Assembly: GCF_000314735.2 (NCBI RefSeq)
Contig: NZ_KB375270.1
Location: forward strand, 2,170,001 to 2,234,000
From: Afipia felis ATCC 53690
GTDB lineage: Bacteria; Pseudomonadota; Alphaproteobacteria; Rhizobiales; Xanthobacteraceae
Reading direction: 5' to 3'
DNA: 64,000 nt
Shown here: in pieces, positions 44,696-54,168 of the stretch
Numbering within the stretch: position 1 is the first letter of the stretch
Layout: each line of letters starts with the position of its first letter
Notes under the pieces: model-generated
Databases searched by the model: none
The model's input: the letters and a program-made list of their open reading frames with translations, nothing else
Told to the model about the DNA's origin: nothing
Translations under genes and position numbers: made by a program

Positions 44696-45565
44696 CTATT
44701 CGCCACCTCCGAGCGAATGAACGTAGACCGTCAGCTCCTTGACCGTCGTGTCGCCGAGACGCACGCCCCAGGCGGGCATGACACCGTGACGCGGAGCGCG
44801 CACCTGCGCGGCGATGGCCGCGGGCGTCGAGCCGTAGAACCAGATCGCATCCGTCAGGTTCGGTGCGCCAACCTCATGATTGCCCTTGGCGTTGTCGCCA
44901 TGACAGGCGGCGCAGTTCTGCGCGAAAACTTCCTTGCCCGCGGCAATATCGGCGGCGCTGGCGTTCTCAGCCTTGCCCGACAGCGAAGCCACGAAATTCG
45001 CGACGTCGTTGATCTCCTTCGGCTTGAGTATGTCGCCGAACGCCGGCATTTCCGAAAGCCGGGTGTTCGGATCCTCTGCATAGCGAATGCCGTGCGTGAT
45101 GGTCTGCTGAATCTGCTGCGGCGTGCCGCCCCACAGCCAGTCATCATCGTTGAGATTCGGATAGCCGGGCGAGCCTTGCGCGCCGGAGCCATGGCACTGC
45201 ACGCAGTTGACCTTGAATGCGGCAGCACCCGCCGCCGCCGCGAAGGTACGCAGCTTCTCGTCGGCAAGGATTTCGGTGACCGACTTGGAAGCGATCGCCG
45301 CAATGTAGTCGGCCTTGGATGCCTTCGCCGCGTCGAGCTCCGTCTTGATCTCGCTGCGGCTGGAATAACCGAGCAGACCCGTCGTCGCCGTGCGCAGGAG
45401 AGGCCACGCCGGATACGCGATCATATAGGCCACCGCCCACACGATAGTCGCGTAGTAGACGATCAGCCACCAGCGTGGCATGGGATTGTCGAGTTCCTTG
45501 ATGCCGTCCCACTCATGACCGGTAGTGGAGACGCCGGAAAACTCGTCGATCTGCTTGTCACTCAT
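44696..45565 (-). CDS. ccoP: cbb3 cytochrome oxidase subunit III, di-haem CcoP
   Basis: A 289-residue membrane-anchored cytochrome with a helix at about 31-58 and haem c motifs CVQCH at 121-125 and CAACH at 218-222. The start at 45565 (MSDKQIDEFSGVSTTGHEWDG) is the family N-terminus; an ORF to 45598 overlaps ccoQ. It passes electrons from periplasmic carriers to CcoO and CcoN. It is the last gene of the ccoNOQP core. Confidence 0.93.
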   Translation of the reverse strand: MSDKQIDEFSGVSTTGHEWDGIKELDNPMPRWWLIVYYATIVWAVAYMIAYPAWPLLRTATTGLLGYSSRSEIKTELDAAKASKADYIAAIASKSVTEILADEKLRTFAAAAGAAAFKVNCVQCHGSGAQGSPGYPNLNDDDWLWGGTPQQIQQTITHGIRYAEDPNTRLSEMPAFGDILKPKEINDVANFVASLSGKAENASAADIAAGKEVFAQNCAACHGDNAKGNHEVGAPNLTDAIWFYGSTPAAIAAQVRAPRHGVMPAWGVRLGDTTVKELTVYVHSLGGGE

Positions 45566-45566
45566 A

Positions 45567-45719
45567 TCAATCTTCCTCGAAAGGAATACGGGAGGCATCG
45601 TCGGCGAGACTGCGGCTGCCGGGACGAAACGCGAAAATGATGGCGCCGATGAAGAACAGGGTCATGCACAACAGACCCCAACTGTCGGCCATGTGCCGCA
45701 TGGCGGTGTAGGTTTCCAT
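45567..45719 (-). CDS. ccoQ: cbb3 oxidase small subunit CcoQ
   Basis: A 50-residue single-helix protein: METYTAMRHMADSWGLLCMT, then LFFIGAIIFAFRPGS and an acidic tail. Size, helix and position between ccoO and ccoP identify it. It stabilises the complex. It has one base between its stop and the ccoP start. Confidence 0.88.
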   Translation of the reverse strand: METYTAMRHMADSWGLLCMTLFFIGAIIFAFRPGSRSLADDASRIPFEED

Positions 45720-45729
45720 CCTCTCCTCC

Positions 45730-46461
45730 TCAGCGATAGCCAGCAGCATCGTCATAGGTCGAGAAATCGACCAGCGTGCCGAGCATCTGGAGATAGGCGA
45801 CGAGCGCATCCATTTCGGTCAACATCTGCTTGTTGCCGTCGAAATTGCCGGCCTTGGCCTTCGGATAGCGGGATTCCAGACCGCTCGAATCAGCATCTGG
45901 ATCGGCCTGCGCCTTCAAATCCGCTTCGGCGTTGGCGACCATCTCGTCCGTATAGGGAACGCCGACACGACGGTTGGCGACCAGATGAGCCGATATCTCG
46001 CTGGTGTCGAGCGGCTTGTCCTTGAGGAAGGCATAGCTCGGCATCACCGACTCAGGCACGACCGAGCGCGGCTCGATCAGATGTTGGACATGCCATTCGT
46101 TCGAATAGCGCTGGCCGACACGCGCGAGGTCAGGGCCGGTACGCTTCGATCCCCACTGGAAGGAATGGTCGTACATCGATTCCGCCGCGAGGCTGTAATG
46201 GCCATAGCGTTCGACCTCGTCACGGAACGGCCGGATCATCTGCGAATGGCAGGCATAGCAGCCCTCGCGAACGTAGATGTTGCGGCCCGCGAGTTCGAGC
46301 GGCGTATAGGGACGCATGCCGTCGACCTTTTCGACCGTGTTCTGCAGATAGAACAGCGGCGCGATCTCGACGATACCCCCCACCGTGACCACTGCGAGCG
46401 ATGCGATCAACAGCAGCGTCGCGTTCTTCTCGAGCTTGGAGTGGTTCTTCAAAACAGACAT
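45730..46461 (-). CDS. ccoO: cbb3 cytochrome oxidase subunit II, monohaem CcoO
   Basis: A 243-residue membrane-anchored cytochrome c. The helix is near 14-36 and the haem motif CYACHSQ at 68-72 sits in [18 protein letters not shown], which is diagnostic. The distal Met is probably in VMPSYAFL. It starts 13 bp after ccoN and ends 10 bp before ccoQ. Confidence 0.93.
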   Translation of the reverse strand: MSVLKNHSKLEKNATLLLIASLAVVTVGGIVEIAPLFYLQNTVEKVDGMRPYTPLELAGRNIYVREGCYACHSQMIRPFRDEVERYGHYSLAAESMYDHSFQWGSKRTGPDLARVGQRYSNEWHVQHLIEPRSVVPESVMPSYAFLKDKPLDTSEISAHLVANRRVGVPYTDEMVANAEADLKAQADPDADSSGLESRYPKAKAGNFDGNKQMLTEMDALVAYLQMLGTLVDFSTYDDAAGYR

Positions 46462-46474
46462 TGATCTTCGCTCC

Positions 46475-48097
46475 TCACTCGGCAGGCTGTGCTGCGGCGT
46501 CGCGCGTCGGCAGCGTCATATCCATGGGCGCTTCATCCCGCACCCGGCCGCGGATGGTCTGATAGACGTTCCACGCCATCAGGAACCCGCCAGTGAGATA
46601 GAACAGGCCGCCCGTCACACGCATCACGTAATAGGGATGCATCGCGGCGACGGTCTCAGCGAACGAGTAGACCAGGAAGCCCTGCTCATCGTATTCGCGC
46701 CACATCAGGCCCTGCATGATGCCGGACACCCACATCGCCGAGGCGTAGAGCACGATACCGAGCGTCGCCAGCCAGAAGTGCCAGTTGACCATGCGGATCG
46801 AGTAGAGCCGCTCGCGGCCCCACAGCTTCGGAGCGAGGAAATAGACGGCGGCAAAGGTAATCATGCCGTTCCAGCCCAGCGCACCGGCATGGACGTGGGC
46901 GATGGTCCAGTCGGTGTAATGCGACAGCGAGTTGACCGACTTGATTGACAGCATCGGGCCTTCGAACGTGGCCATACCGTAGAATGCCATCGCAGTCACC
47001 ATCAGACGCACGATCGGATCGGTACGGATCTTGTCCCACGCACCCGACAGCGTCATCAGGCCGTTGATCATGCCGCCCCATGAGGGCATCCACAGCATGA
47101 TCGAGAACACCATGCCGAGCGTCTGCGCCCAATCGGGAACAGCCGTGTAGTGCAGGTGGTGCGGGCCGGCCCAGATATAAAGGAAGATGATCGACCAGAA
47201 GTGGACAATGGACAGGCGATAGGAATAGATCGGCCGGTTCACCTGCTTCGGTACGAAGTAGTACATCATCGCGAGGAACGGCACCGTCAGGAAGAACGCC
47301 ACCGCGTTATGGCCGTACCACCATTGCGTGACCGCATCCTGTACGCCCGAGAAAGCGGAATAGCTCTTCGAGCCGGCGATGGAGACAGGGATCGCGAGAT
47401 TGTTGATCACGTGCAACATCGCGATGGTGATGATGAAAGACAGGTAGAACCAGTTCGCGACGTAGATGTGTGGCTCCTTGCGTCGCAGCAGCGTTCCCAT
47501 GAACACGATGAGATACACGACCCAGACAATCGTGAGCCACACGTCGACGTACCACTCGGGCTCGGCGTATTCGCGCGACTGCGTGATGCCGAGCAGGTAG
47601 CCCGTCCCCGCCATGATGATGAAGAACTGATAGCCCCAGAAGACGAACCAGACGAGATCGCCGCCGAACAGACGCGTGCGGCAGGTGCGCTGTACGACAT
47701 AGAAGGACGTCGCGATCAGCGCGTTGCCGCCGAACGCGAAAATAACCGCGGAGGTGTGCAGCGGACGGACGCGACCGAAATTCAGCAGGGGCTCGAAGTT
47801 GAGATCAGGGAATGCAAGCTGAACGGCGATGAGTACGCCGACGAGGAAGCCGATCACGCCCCAGGCCACGGTGGCGATGACGCCGTAGCGAATCGGCTCG
47901 TCCATAAAAACAGAATCATCGACCGGTGGCTCCGGCACGAAGCTCGTCTTCCGCATCAGGGCGACCGTGAAGGCCGCGAGGACGAAGACTGCGATCCACA
48001 TATGCTGGCGGAACGGCTCATCGACAGCAAAGGCAGCGCCCATAAGGGCGATGTAACATAGCGCTGCGGCGAGGATGATCCCTGGGCCGTACTTCAT
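46475..48097 (-). CDS. ccoN: cbb3 cytochrome oxidase catalytic subunit I
   Basis: A haem-copper oxidase subunit of about 540 residues, with 12 or more helices, that reduces oxygen to water at high affinity. Haem and copper ligands are visible in [15 protein letters not shown] (low-spin haem), [23 protein letters not shown] (Cu-B His pair) and [14 protein letters not shown] chose the ATG at 48097 with AGGGGA upstream; a weaker ATG at 48115 adds six residues. An FNR/FixK box lies 89-102 bp before it, so low oxygen should induce the operon. Confidence 0.94.
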   Translation of the reverse strand: MKYGPGIILAAALCYIALMGAAFAVDEPFRQHMWIAVFVLAAFTVALMRKTSFVPEPPVDDSVFMDEPIRYGVIATVAWGVIGFLVGVLIAVQLAFPDLNFEPLLNFGRVRPLHTSAVIFAFGGNALIATSFYVVQRTCRTRLFGGDLVWFVFWGYQFFIIMAGTGYLLGITQSREYAEPEWYVDVWLTIVWVVYLIVFMGTLLRRKEPHIYVANWFYLSFIITIAMLHVINNLAIPVSIAGSKSYSAFSGVQDAVTQWWYGHNAVAFFLTVPFLAMMYYFVPKQVNRPIYSYRLSIVHFWSIIFLYIWAGPHHLHYTAVPDWAQTLGMVFSIMLWMPSWGGMINGLMTLSGAWDKIRTDPIVRLMVTAMAFYGMATFEGPMLSIKSVNSLSHYTDWTIAHVHAGALGWNGMITFAAVYFLAPKLWGRERLYSIRMVNWHFWLATLGIVLYASAMWVSGIMQGLMWREYDEQGFLVYSFAETVAAMHPYYVMRVTGGLFYLTGGFLMAWNVYQTIRGRVRDEAPMDMTLPTRDAAAQPAE

Positions 48098-48185
48098 GAA
48101 ATGGTCCCCTGACATGACTCACGAAGGCCGGTGCTACGGACACCGGCCTCGAACTGACCTTTTCCGCATTTTGCGCGCGGACGCC

Positions 48186-48199
48186 TTGATTCAAGTCAA
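48186..48199 (-). promoter_or_regulatory. FNR/FixK box upstream of ccoN
   Basis: TTGA-TTCAAG-TCAA matches the TTGA-N6-TCAA pattern of FNR/FixK sites in symmetric form. It is centred about 95 bp before the chosen ccoN start, fitting a class II promoter with a leader. The 155-bp gap to the nitrilase gene (48117-48271) contains little else. Confidence 0.82.
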
Positions 48200-48271
48200 G
48201 GATCGGACATCGCACCGGCGTGGGCTTGCCTGACACGTGAGGTACCTAGGGCCGGCAGGCCGAACATGATC

Positions 48272-49318
48272 TTAATCTCCTTCGGACCGCCACTCGTCCC
48301 CGACAAGTGCAGCATCCCTTGGCACATCGAAGGAAGATGACTGCTCGTTGACGAATTCCGCTGCCGTCAGCGCGCGGCGGTTGACCTTGAGCTGGAAGAC
48401 ATCGAAGCGGTTGTAGTAGCCGACGACATCCTGGAACTGCTTCGGCACGACACACAGCGACAGATCGATATCGGCGTAGACGATGCCTTCTTCATCCTTG
48501 AGGACATTGCTGATCGGCGCACCGCCCGGACCGATGATGAGCGAGACGCTCTTGGAGGCTTCCTCCAGAAGCTGGCGGACGCGCGCGTTGTCCCGGCTAA
48601 TGATATCGATCGCCTCCGGCGGCAGGAAACCCGAAGCCACGATGTTGAATAGCTTGCCTTCGAACGCATGCGCGCCTGCTCGCAAGCGGATCGCAGCCTC
48701 AAGATCGTAAGCCACTTCGCCCGGCGGGTGGGTTGGCCAACGCGGTGAGAACGAGGAAATATGGACGTTCTCTCCCTGCGCGAGCAGCGCGAAGCGCGCG
48801 AGGCCGTTGGTATTCTCGCCGCAAACCAGCGCGCCGATGCGGCCAAGCCGGGTGTTGACCACGCGTAGGCCAGAACCGTCGCCGTTGCTCCAGGTCAGCT
48901 TTTCCCAATAAGTCGGAACGAGCTTGCGATGGACGTTCAGAAGCGAACCGTCGTCGCCGATCAGCACATTGGTATCGTAAATGCAGCCGTCGCTGATCGG
49001 CGAGGCCTCATTGATACCCATGGAGACGAACACGCCGTGACGGCGCGCCACACCGCGGATGCGCGCCAATTCCGGCCCGTCAATTTCGACCGACGAGGCT
49101 GCGAGCTTGCAAAAGAATTCATGGACATCGACCGGCGCCCATACGCCGGACCACACCGGGAACGAAGCGATGAAGGCCTCCGGGAATGCGATCAACTCCG
49201 CACCATTGCGCGCGGCCTCCTCGATCAGCGCGCAAGCCTTGTCGACGGTCGCATGCGCATCGAAATAAACCGGAGCCGCATGACAGGCAGCCGCCTTGAA
49301 GCGTGGATACTGTTTCAT
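48272..49318 (-). CDS. Nitrilase (copy 1), next to a mandelate-racemase-like gene
   Basis: A 348-residue carbon-nitrogen hydrolase of the nitrilase branch, hydrolysing a nitrile directly to acid and ammonia. The catalytic triad is Glu47 (IAFPEAFI), Lys132 (VHRKLVPTYWEK) and Cys166 (LVCGENTNGLARF); CGENTN is typical of true aliphatic or aryl-aceto nitrilases. Its C-terminal DVVGYYNRFDVFQLKVNRR matches the second nitrilase at 58104, so the two are paralogues or co-inherited relatives. AGGGA lies before the ATG. It is 39 bp after the racemase gene. Exact substrate unknown; an alpha-hydroxynitrile is suggested by that neighbour. Confidence 0.87.
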   Translation of the reverse strand: MKQYPRFKAAACHAAPVYFDAHATVDKACALIEEAARNGAELIAFPEAFIASFPVWSGVWAPVDVHEFFCKLAASSVEIDGPELARIRGVARRHGVFVSMGINEASPISDGCIYDTNVLIGDDGSLLNVHRKLVPTYWEKLTWSNGDGSGLRVVNTRLGRIGALVCGENTNGLARFALLAQGENVHISSFSPRWPTHPPGEVAYDLEAAIRLRAGAHAFEGKLFNIVASGFLPPEAIDIISRDNARVRQLLEEASKSVSLIIGPGGAPISNVLKDEEGIVYADIDLSLCVVPKQFQDVVGYYNRFDVFQLKVNRRALTAAEFVNEQSSSFDVPRDAALVGDEWRSEGD

Positions 49319-49357
49319 CCCTGGTTCCCTCTCGTTATCTATTGTTTGAAGTCGCTG

Positions 49358-50476
49358 TCAGACGAGCAGCTTCGCGATCGCCGCCTCATTCCATTCGATG
49401 CCGAGGCCGGGCGCATCGTCGGCGCGCACCTTGCCGCCCCGCACCGGCAGTGACTTTGCGAGAACCGGACCGGCGAGATCGAAATACTCGATGAACTGCG
49501 CGGTCGGCGTCACCGCCATCAGATGCGCGCTCGCCTCCTGGAAGAAGTGATTGCTGACGGGCATGCGCACGGCGTGGCAGATCGCTGCAGCGCGGAGCCA
49601 GCCGCTGACACCGCCGACCTTGATCAGGTCCGGCATCATCAGATCGGATGCACCAAGACGAATGCTCTCGGCGATATCCTGCGGACCCCACAGATTTTCG
49701 CCGAGTTGAAGCGGAGTGCGGATGCCGGCAGCGATCTTGGCGTGTCCTGCCGTGTCGTCGTAGGCCGTCGGCTCCTCGATCCAGGTCAGCCCCTCATCGT
49801 CGAGCGCATAGCAGCGCCGGATCGCTTCGGGGACATTGAGGCTTTGATTGTAGTCGATCAGCAGAGCGGCATCGCCAATCGCGCGCTTGACGGCACGGAT
49901 CACAGCAAGATCGTCAGCGAAGTCCTCATATCCGACCTTGATCTTTACCGCGCCGAAGCCCTGCGCGATCGCTTCCGTCGTGGAACGCACGGCGTCTTCG
50001 AGCCCATCCATGCCGAAGCTTGCATAGGCCGGCAGATCGATCGGCACGCCACCGAGAAGACGCACCAGTGGCTGCTTCAGATGAAGCGCATACGCGTCCC
50101 ACAGCGCGATATCGAGTGCCGCCAGCGCCATGTCGATCAGACCGCGGCTGCCGATCAGCACGAAGCGCGCACGCAATGCCTGCATCAGCACCTGCGGCTG
50201 GAGCGGCTTTCCTTCCAGCAGCTCAGAGATATCCGCCGTAAGACGCGTCAACGACGCAAGCACCACCGGCGTATAGGCGAATGCATAGCTGCGCCCGGCG
50301 ACCCCACCGCTGGTCGCAATATCGACAAGCACCAGCGGCGCACTACTCATGACACCGCTTGCGGTCCGCAACGGACGCTGCATGGGCGCGACAACGCCGC
50401 GAACCACAATCCTCGTGATGTTCGGGACATCGTGCACAGGCCTGTCCGTCGACGGCGGCATAGATGGCTGATACAC
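49358..50476 (-). CDS. Mandelate racemase-like enolase-superfamily enzyme
   Basis: A 372-residue enzyme strikingly close to Pseudomonas mandelate racemase as I remember it. The KxK base is K178/K180 (AVKIKVGY), metal ligands are in IDYNQSLNVPEAI (D208), WIEEPT (E234/E235) and LGENLWGP (E260), and the catalytic His310 is in SNHFFQEASAHLM, paired with Asp283 (MPDLIKVGGV) and Glu330. All racemase catalysts are kept. GTG at 50476 with AAAGGGGG upstream is the likely start; the frame is open to 50521. It would interconvert (R)- and (S)-mandelate or a similar 2-hydroxy acid made by the adjacent nitrilase. Confidence 0.84.
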   Translation of the reverse strand: MYQPSMPPSTDRPVHDVPNITRIVVRGVVAPMQRPLRTASGVMSSAPLVLVDIATSGGVAGRSYAFAYTPVVLASLTRLTADISELLEGKPLQPQVLMQALRARFVLIGSRGLIDMALAALDIALWDAYALHLKQPLVRLLGGVPIDLPAYASFGMDGLEDAVRSTTEAIAQGFGAVKIKVGYEDFADDLAVIRAVKRAIGDAALLIDYNQSLNVPEAIRRCYALDDEGLTWIEEPTAYDDTAGHAKIAAGIRTPLQLGENLWGPQDIAESIRLGASDLMMPDLIKVGGVSGWLRAAAICHAVRMPVSNHFFQEASAHLMAVTPTAQFIEYFDLAGPVLAKSLPVRGGKVRADDAPGLGIEWNEAAIAKLLV

Positions 50477-50649
50477 CGGGCGGCCCCCTTTTATGTTCGA
50501 TGCCGCAGCCGATACGCGCACCCGTGCATCTGCCTGGTGTCATCAAAACTCGGGTGACGGCGGTCGCTCCGTCAAGGACGGATGCGGGTCAGCCCGGGTG
50601 TAGACCGCCCGGGGGCCGGCATAAATTGAAATGGAATCGCAATATTATT

Positions 50650-50659
50650 GCCTGCAGGC
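50650..50659. promoter_or_regulatory. Candidate palindromic site between LysR and racemase genes
   Basis: GCCTGCAGGC is a perfect 10-bp palindrome within AT-rich flanks, 174 bp before the racemase-like start. It sits in the 231-bp gap 50477-50707. The palindrome is short and could be chance. Confidence 0.3.
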
Positions 50660-50707
50660 TAATTATGCCCAATCGACGTTTTAAGGCACACACCGCACGC
50701 TGCGCGA

Positions 50708-51595
50708 TCAAGCCCCTGTCCGCGACAGAGCCGATTTTCCGATCTGCGCGATCAGCGCGCGGGTTGCCGGTGACCATTCGCTGCGCCGGTAGGCAACTGC
50801 GATCTCCGACAGGATCGGCGGAGCGGTCAGGTCGCGGTAGACAACGCGGCCGATATTCACGGCATGGCGTAACGAGCCCGGCACGATGGCAACGCCCGCG
50901 CCAAGCGAGACATAGGTGATGACCGCGGTGAGCCGTCCAGGCTGCGGACCCAGATTGGGCTTGAACCCTCCTCGCCGGCCGACTTCCAGCGTTCCGGCAA
51001 TCTGCTCGGGAAGAACGAAAGTCTCCTTCTCGAGCTGCGACGGCTTGATGCGTTGCTGGCTTGCAAGACGGTGTCCGCGCGGTAGGGCAACGACAAACGG
51101 ATCGCGCAGCAGCGTCATGGACGTCACGCTGGCGGGATAGGTCATCGGCGGACGAAGGAAAGCGATATCGATCCGGCCGTCATCCAGCATCTCCGGCAAG
51201 CGATCCATGTCGACTTCGTGAAACTGAAGATCGACCCCCGGATGAGACTTCCGGTACAGCATCGCTTCCCGTTGCAGAAGGCCGACATAGGCCGTGGAGG
51301 CGACATAGCCGACCACGATGCATCCGGCTTCACCGCGCCCGGCACGGCGGGCCGTGTCTTCCGCCCGTTCCACCTGACTCAGAAGCCGGCGTGCATCCTG
51401 AAGAAAGATCTCTCCCGCGGCGGTGAGAAAAACCTTGCGCTTGGTGCGCTGGAACAGGCGCACGCCGAGTTCGCGCTCGATTTCTTGAATCTGTTTGGTC
51501 ATGGAGGGCGGGCTGATGCCGACATCGTCAGCCGCCTGCGAGAAATGCAGGCGGCTGGCAGCAGCGACAAAGTAGCGATACTGGCGCAGCTCCAT
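50708..51595 (-). CDS. LysR family regulator, next to racemase and nitrilase copy 1
   Basis: A 295-residue LysR-type regulator with the HTH at about 3-60 (YFVAAASRLHFSQAADDVGISPPSMTKQIQEIERELG) and an effector domain from about 88 (GCIVVGYVASTAYVGLLQ). It reads in the same direction as the racemase and nitrilase genes downstream, so it probably controls them or the divergent side. The ATG at 51595 with GAGG upstream is preferred to the GTG at 51601. Confidence 0.88.
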   Translation of the reverse strand: MELRQYRYFVAAASRLHFSQAADDVGISPPSMTKQIQEIERELGVRLFQRTKRKVFLTAAGEIFLQDARRLLSQVERAEDTARRAGRGEAGCIVVGYVASTAYVGLLQREAMLYRKSHPGVDLQFHEVDMDRLPEMLDDGRIDIAFLRPPMTYPASVTSMTLLRDPFVVALPRGHRLASQQRIKPSQLEKETFVLPEQIAGTLEVGRRGGFKPNLGPQPGRLTAVITYVSLGAGVAIVPGSLRHAVNIGRVVYRDLTAPPILSEIAVAYRRSEWSPATRALIAQIGKSALSRTGA

Positions 51596-51846
51596 AGTCA
51601 CCGCCTCAATTCCAAAGATGCTGGTCTACACCACCTACTCAAGTCACCCTCGCCCACTCACGAGGCGGCGCGCCAGCTCAACAACCAATTGATGTTTATC
51701 GAAAAAATGGCATGTCCGAAAGAATTCGAACCTCTGCCCAGATTTGGAGTCTCGCGAAAACATTGAAATCGTTGATATCTGCTATCGTAAGGATCGCCAA
51801 TTTTGTAATTTTCGTTGAAAATCAGAGTGACTAAAATGACGCGTTA

Positions 51847-51874
51847 CAGTCAATTTAAGTATGCTTACTGACTG
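51847..51874. promoter_or_regulatory. Candidate regulator site between two divergent LysR genes
   Basis: CAGTCA and TGACTG flank 16 bases, about 58 bp before the LysR gene at 51933. The surrounding 337 bp (51596-51932) are AT-rich and hold the promoters of both LysR genes but no gene. Confidence 0.4.
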
Positions 51875-51932
51875 GGTGCGCCGCTGAAATTCATGTTGCG
51901 CCAATATCCCGAAATCCCGACAGCATATCGAC

Positions 51933-52826
51933 ATGTTCAATTGGAATGACCTGGTCTTCTTTCTCGAACTGGCGCGGCAGAATCGGCTCGCCCCGGCGGC
52001 GCGACGGCTGCGGGTGGATCACACCACAGTCAGCCGACGAATTTCCGAACTCGAGAAAAACCTGTCGGTCAAACTTTTCGACCGCAAGCCGGACGGCTTC
52101 GTCCTAACCGAACAAGGCCACCGCCTGTTCGTTGTCGCCGAACGAATCGAGCAGGAAATCGGCAACGTGCCGCAGGCGCTGGGTGCCGAAGACATGGCAG
52201 CGACCGGCCGCGTCCGCGTCGTCACCATGGAAGGAATCGGTGCTTTCTTTCTCGCCGAACGCCTGGCCGAGTTGGCTCAGCGCCAGCCGGGTATCGTGGT
52301 CGAACTGGTGACGGAGCGTCATATCGTCAGCCTGACCAAGCGCGAGGCCGACATCGTCATCAGCTTTGTTCCGCCAACGGGTCAGCGCCTCGTCGTCAAG
52401 AAGCTGGGCACCTTCCGTCTCGCCCTCTATGCCAGCTCGGGCTACATCAGCCAGCATGGAATGCCGAAGGATCACTCCGAGCTGATCCATCACACCTTCG
52501 TCGACTACGTCGAGGACCTGATCGCGATCCAGCCGGTGCGCTGGCTGCTCGATGTAATCGACCCGCTCACCGTTTCGTTTCGCTCGTCCAGCATGCACGC
52601 TCAGCAGAATGCAATTGCGGCCGGAGCAGGCATCGGATTACTTCCGCTGTTTTCCGCGAAACGAAACCCAGGTCTGGTGCCGGTCCTCGCCAACGCGGTG
52701 CAGGTACACCGCGACATTTACCTGTCGGTGCACGAGGATCTGGAATTCCTGGCACGGGTGCGCTCGGTGATCCGCCATCTCGGCGACGTGTTCCAGCGCG
52801 ACAACGCCTACATGAACGAATTCTAG
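51933..52826 (+). CDS. LysR family regulator, next to the ABC importer operon
   Basis: A 297-residue LysR-type regulator. Its HTH (about 3-60, DLVFFLELARQNRLAPAARRLRVDHTTVSRRISELEKN) has the DHTTVSRRI form of the subgroup that often represses or activates from an isolated position. The effector domain starts near 95 (RVRVVTMEGIGAFFLAERL). The stop codon lies in a 17-bp-stem hairpin. It converges on the importer operon and is divergent from the other LysR gene. Confidence 0.86.
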   Translation: MFNWNDLVFFLELARQNRLAPAARRLRVDHTTVSRRISELEKNLSVKLFDRKPDGFVLTEQGHRLFVVAERIEQEIGNVPQALGAEDMAATGRVRVVTMEGIGAFFLAERLAELAQRQPGIVVELVTERHIVSLTKREADIVISFVPPTGQRLVVKKLGTFRLALYASSGYISQHGMPKDHSELIHHTFVDYVEDLIAIQPVRWLLDVIDPLTVSFRSSSMHAQQNAIAAGAGIGLLPLFSAKRNPGLVPVLANAVQVHRDIYLSVHEDLEFLARVRSVIRHLGDVFQRDNAYMNEF

Positions 52827-52859
52827 ACATTGCGGGCGTCTGACGCCCGCAATGTCTAG
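52823..52859. terminator. 17-bp perfect hairpin shared by convergent genes
   Basis: Bases 52823-52839 pair perfectly with 52843-52859 around a 3-base loop. The stem includes the LysR stop (52824-52826) and ends 5 bp before the stop of the convergent binding-protein gene. There is no T tract on either side, so it may block transcription by its strength alone or mark a DNA site. Confidence 0.65.
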
Positions 52860-52864
52860 CAGGC

Positions 52865-54145
52865 TCAGATCGCGGTCTTGGTGAAATCGAAGCGTGGCGG
52901 AAGCGCTTTGATCATCTCTTCCTTCGTGACCTTTTTCTTCACCTCGAACTTGCCGTTTTCGACACGGGAAATATAGCAATCCACCATGCCGGAATGATCT
53001 TCGCGGCGGAGCAGCTTTTCGCCCTGTGGATGACCGAGAGAATTGGCGAGCTTGGCGCCCTCGAGCGCCTCAATCACCAACTTATCGTCCTTTTTCGTCT
53101 TCCAGCCCGAAGTCTCGATCGCCTGCTTGATCGCGAAGACATTCTCCCACGACTGCCAGGCATGGCTCTTGGCCATCACCCGCTGCGAGTTGGACTCGCG
53201 CGCGTCGACATCGTCGATCCCCATCCGCTTATTATGCTCGCGATGAAATTCATCATCCTTGTATTTGAGCACCCGCGGGAAGTTCTCGACGATATAAACA
53301 CCCTCGCCCGCCCCCTGAAGATCGTTCGGCGCGATCGCTTCCATCGTTCCGCAGATCGAATACATCTTCATGGTCTTTTCCAGCCCCATCGACTTGGCCT
53401 GGGTATAGAAAGCGACCGACTGCGCGCCGAAGAACACCGAGAACAGGACCTGTGTCTCCTGCGGAATCTTGGCGAGATAAGGCACCATGTCCTTGGCATC
53501 GAGCGGCACGAAGATCGGATCGTTGACCTTGCCACCAAGCTTTTCGATGACCGCTTTGTGCTCCTGATAGTGGCTGTGACCCCAGGCATAGTCCGGCGAA
53601 ATGATCGTCCAGTTCTTGCCGAGATTCTCGAAGGCCCACGGTGCACCCGCGGCTGCCAGCGCATAGGTGTCGGTGCCGGTGCGGAACGAATAGCGGCTGC
53701 CCTTCGAGCCTGTCGCTTCCGTCGCCTCGCCCGCCGAGAAGTAGACGGTCTTGAGTTCGGTCGCGACCGGAATGGCCGACAGCATGACGCCGGAATGAAC
53801 CGAGCCGACGATGAAGTTCGCACCGCTTCGCTCGATCAGAGACCGCAGCTTGCGGGTGCCGGTCGCAGGATTCGATTCGGTGTCTTCAGTAACGAGTTCA
53901 ACCTTACGGCCGGCGATGCCACCCTGCTCGTTGACAAGCGCCACCGCGGCCTTCGCCGCCTTATCGTGCCAGTATCCCCACGACGCAAAGCCACCGGTGA
54001 GTTCGCAATGATTTCCGAGAATGATCGGGCCGCCATCGCGAGCATAGAGATCGCGCGTCAGGCCAAGATAGGCAGTGCCCGCTGCCACGCCTCCGGACAA
54101 GGCATGGGACAGAAAGCTTCTCCGATTCAGTCTGTATTTGCTCAT
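52865..54145 (-). CDS. ABC transporter substrate-binding protein, branched-chain/amide (HAAT) type, Tat-exported
   Basis: A 426-residue periplasmic binding protein of the type I, LivK/AmiC-like class. A twin-Arg signal (LNRRSFLSHALSGG, Arg8-Arg9) replaces the usual Sec signal. HCELTGGFASWGYWHDKAAKAAVALVNEQGGIAGRKVELV is the standard ligand-cleft start of this class. The ATG at 54145 with GGAG upstream is preferred to 54157. It is 23 bp after livF on the same strand and so is the last gene of a five-gene importer. Ligands of such systems include amides, urea and aromatic acids as well as amino acids; a nitrile-derived compound is the contextual guess. Confidence 0.86.
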   Translation of the reverse strand: MSKYRLNRRSFLSHALSGGVAAGTAYLGLTRDLYARDGGPIILGNHCELTGGFASWGYWHDKAAKAAVALVNEQGGIAGRKVELVTEDTESNPATGTRKLRSLIERSGANFIVGSVHSGVMLSAIPVATELKTVYFSAGEATEATGSKGSRYSFRTGTDTYALAAAGAPWAFENLGKNWTIISPDYAWGHSHYQEHKAVIEKLGGKVNDPIFVPLDAKDMVPYLAKIPQETQVLFSVFFGAQSVAFYTQAKSMGLEKTMKMYSICGTMEAIAPNDLQGAGEGVYIVENFPRVLKYKDDEFHREHNKRMGIDDVDARESNSQRVMAKSHAWQSWENVFAIKQAIETSGWKTKKDDKLVIEALEGAKLANSLGHPQGEKLLRREDHSGMVDCYISRVENGKFEVKKKVTKEEMIKALPPRFDFTKTAI

Positions 54146-54168
54146 GACATTCTCCATACCTTTTCACT

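Noticed and set aside
43057..44742. 561-codon open frame antisense to ccoG
   Set aside because: It mirrors a strongly conserved gene in high-GC DNA, has Arg/His/Gln-rich composition and no family features.
51218..51766. 182-codon plus-strand frame reaching into the gap between two LysR genes
   Set aside because: It overlaps most of the LysR HTH region antisense; the part in the gap is AT-rich non-coding sequence.
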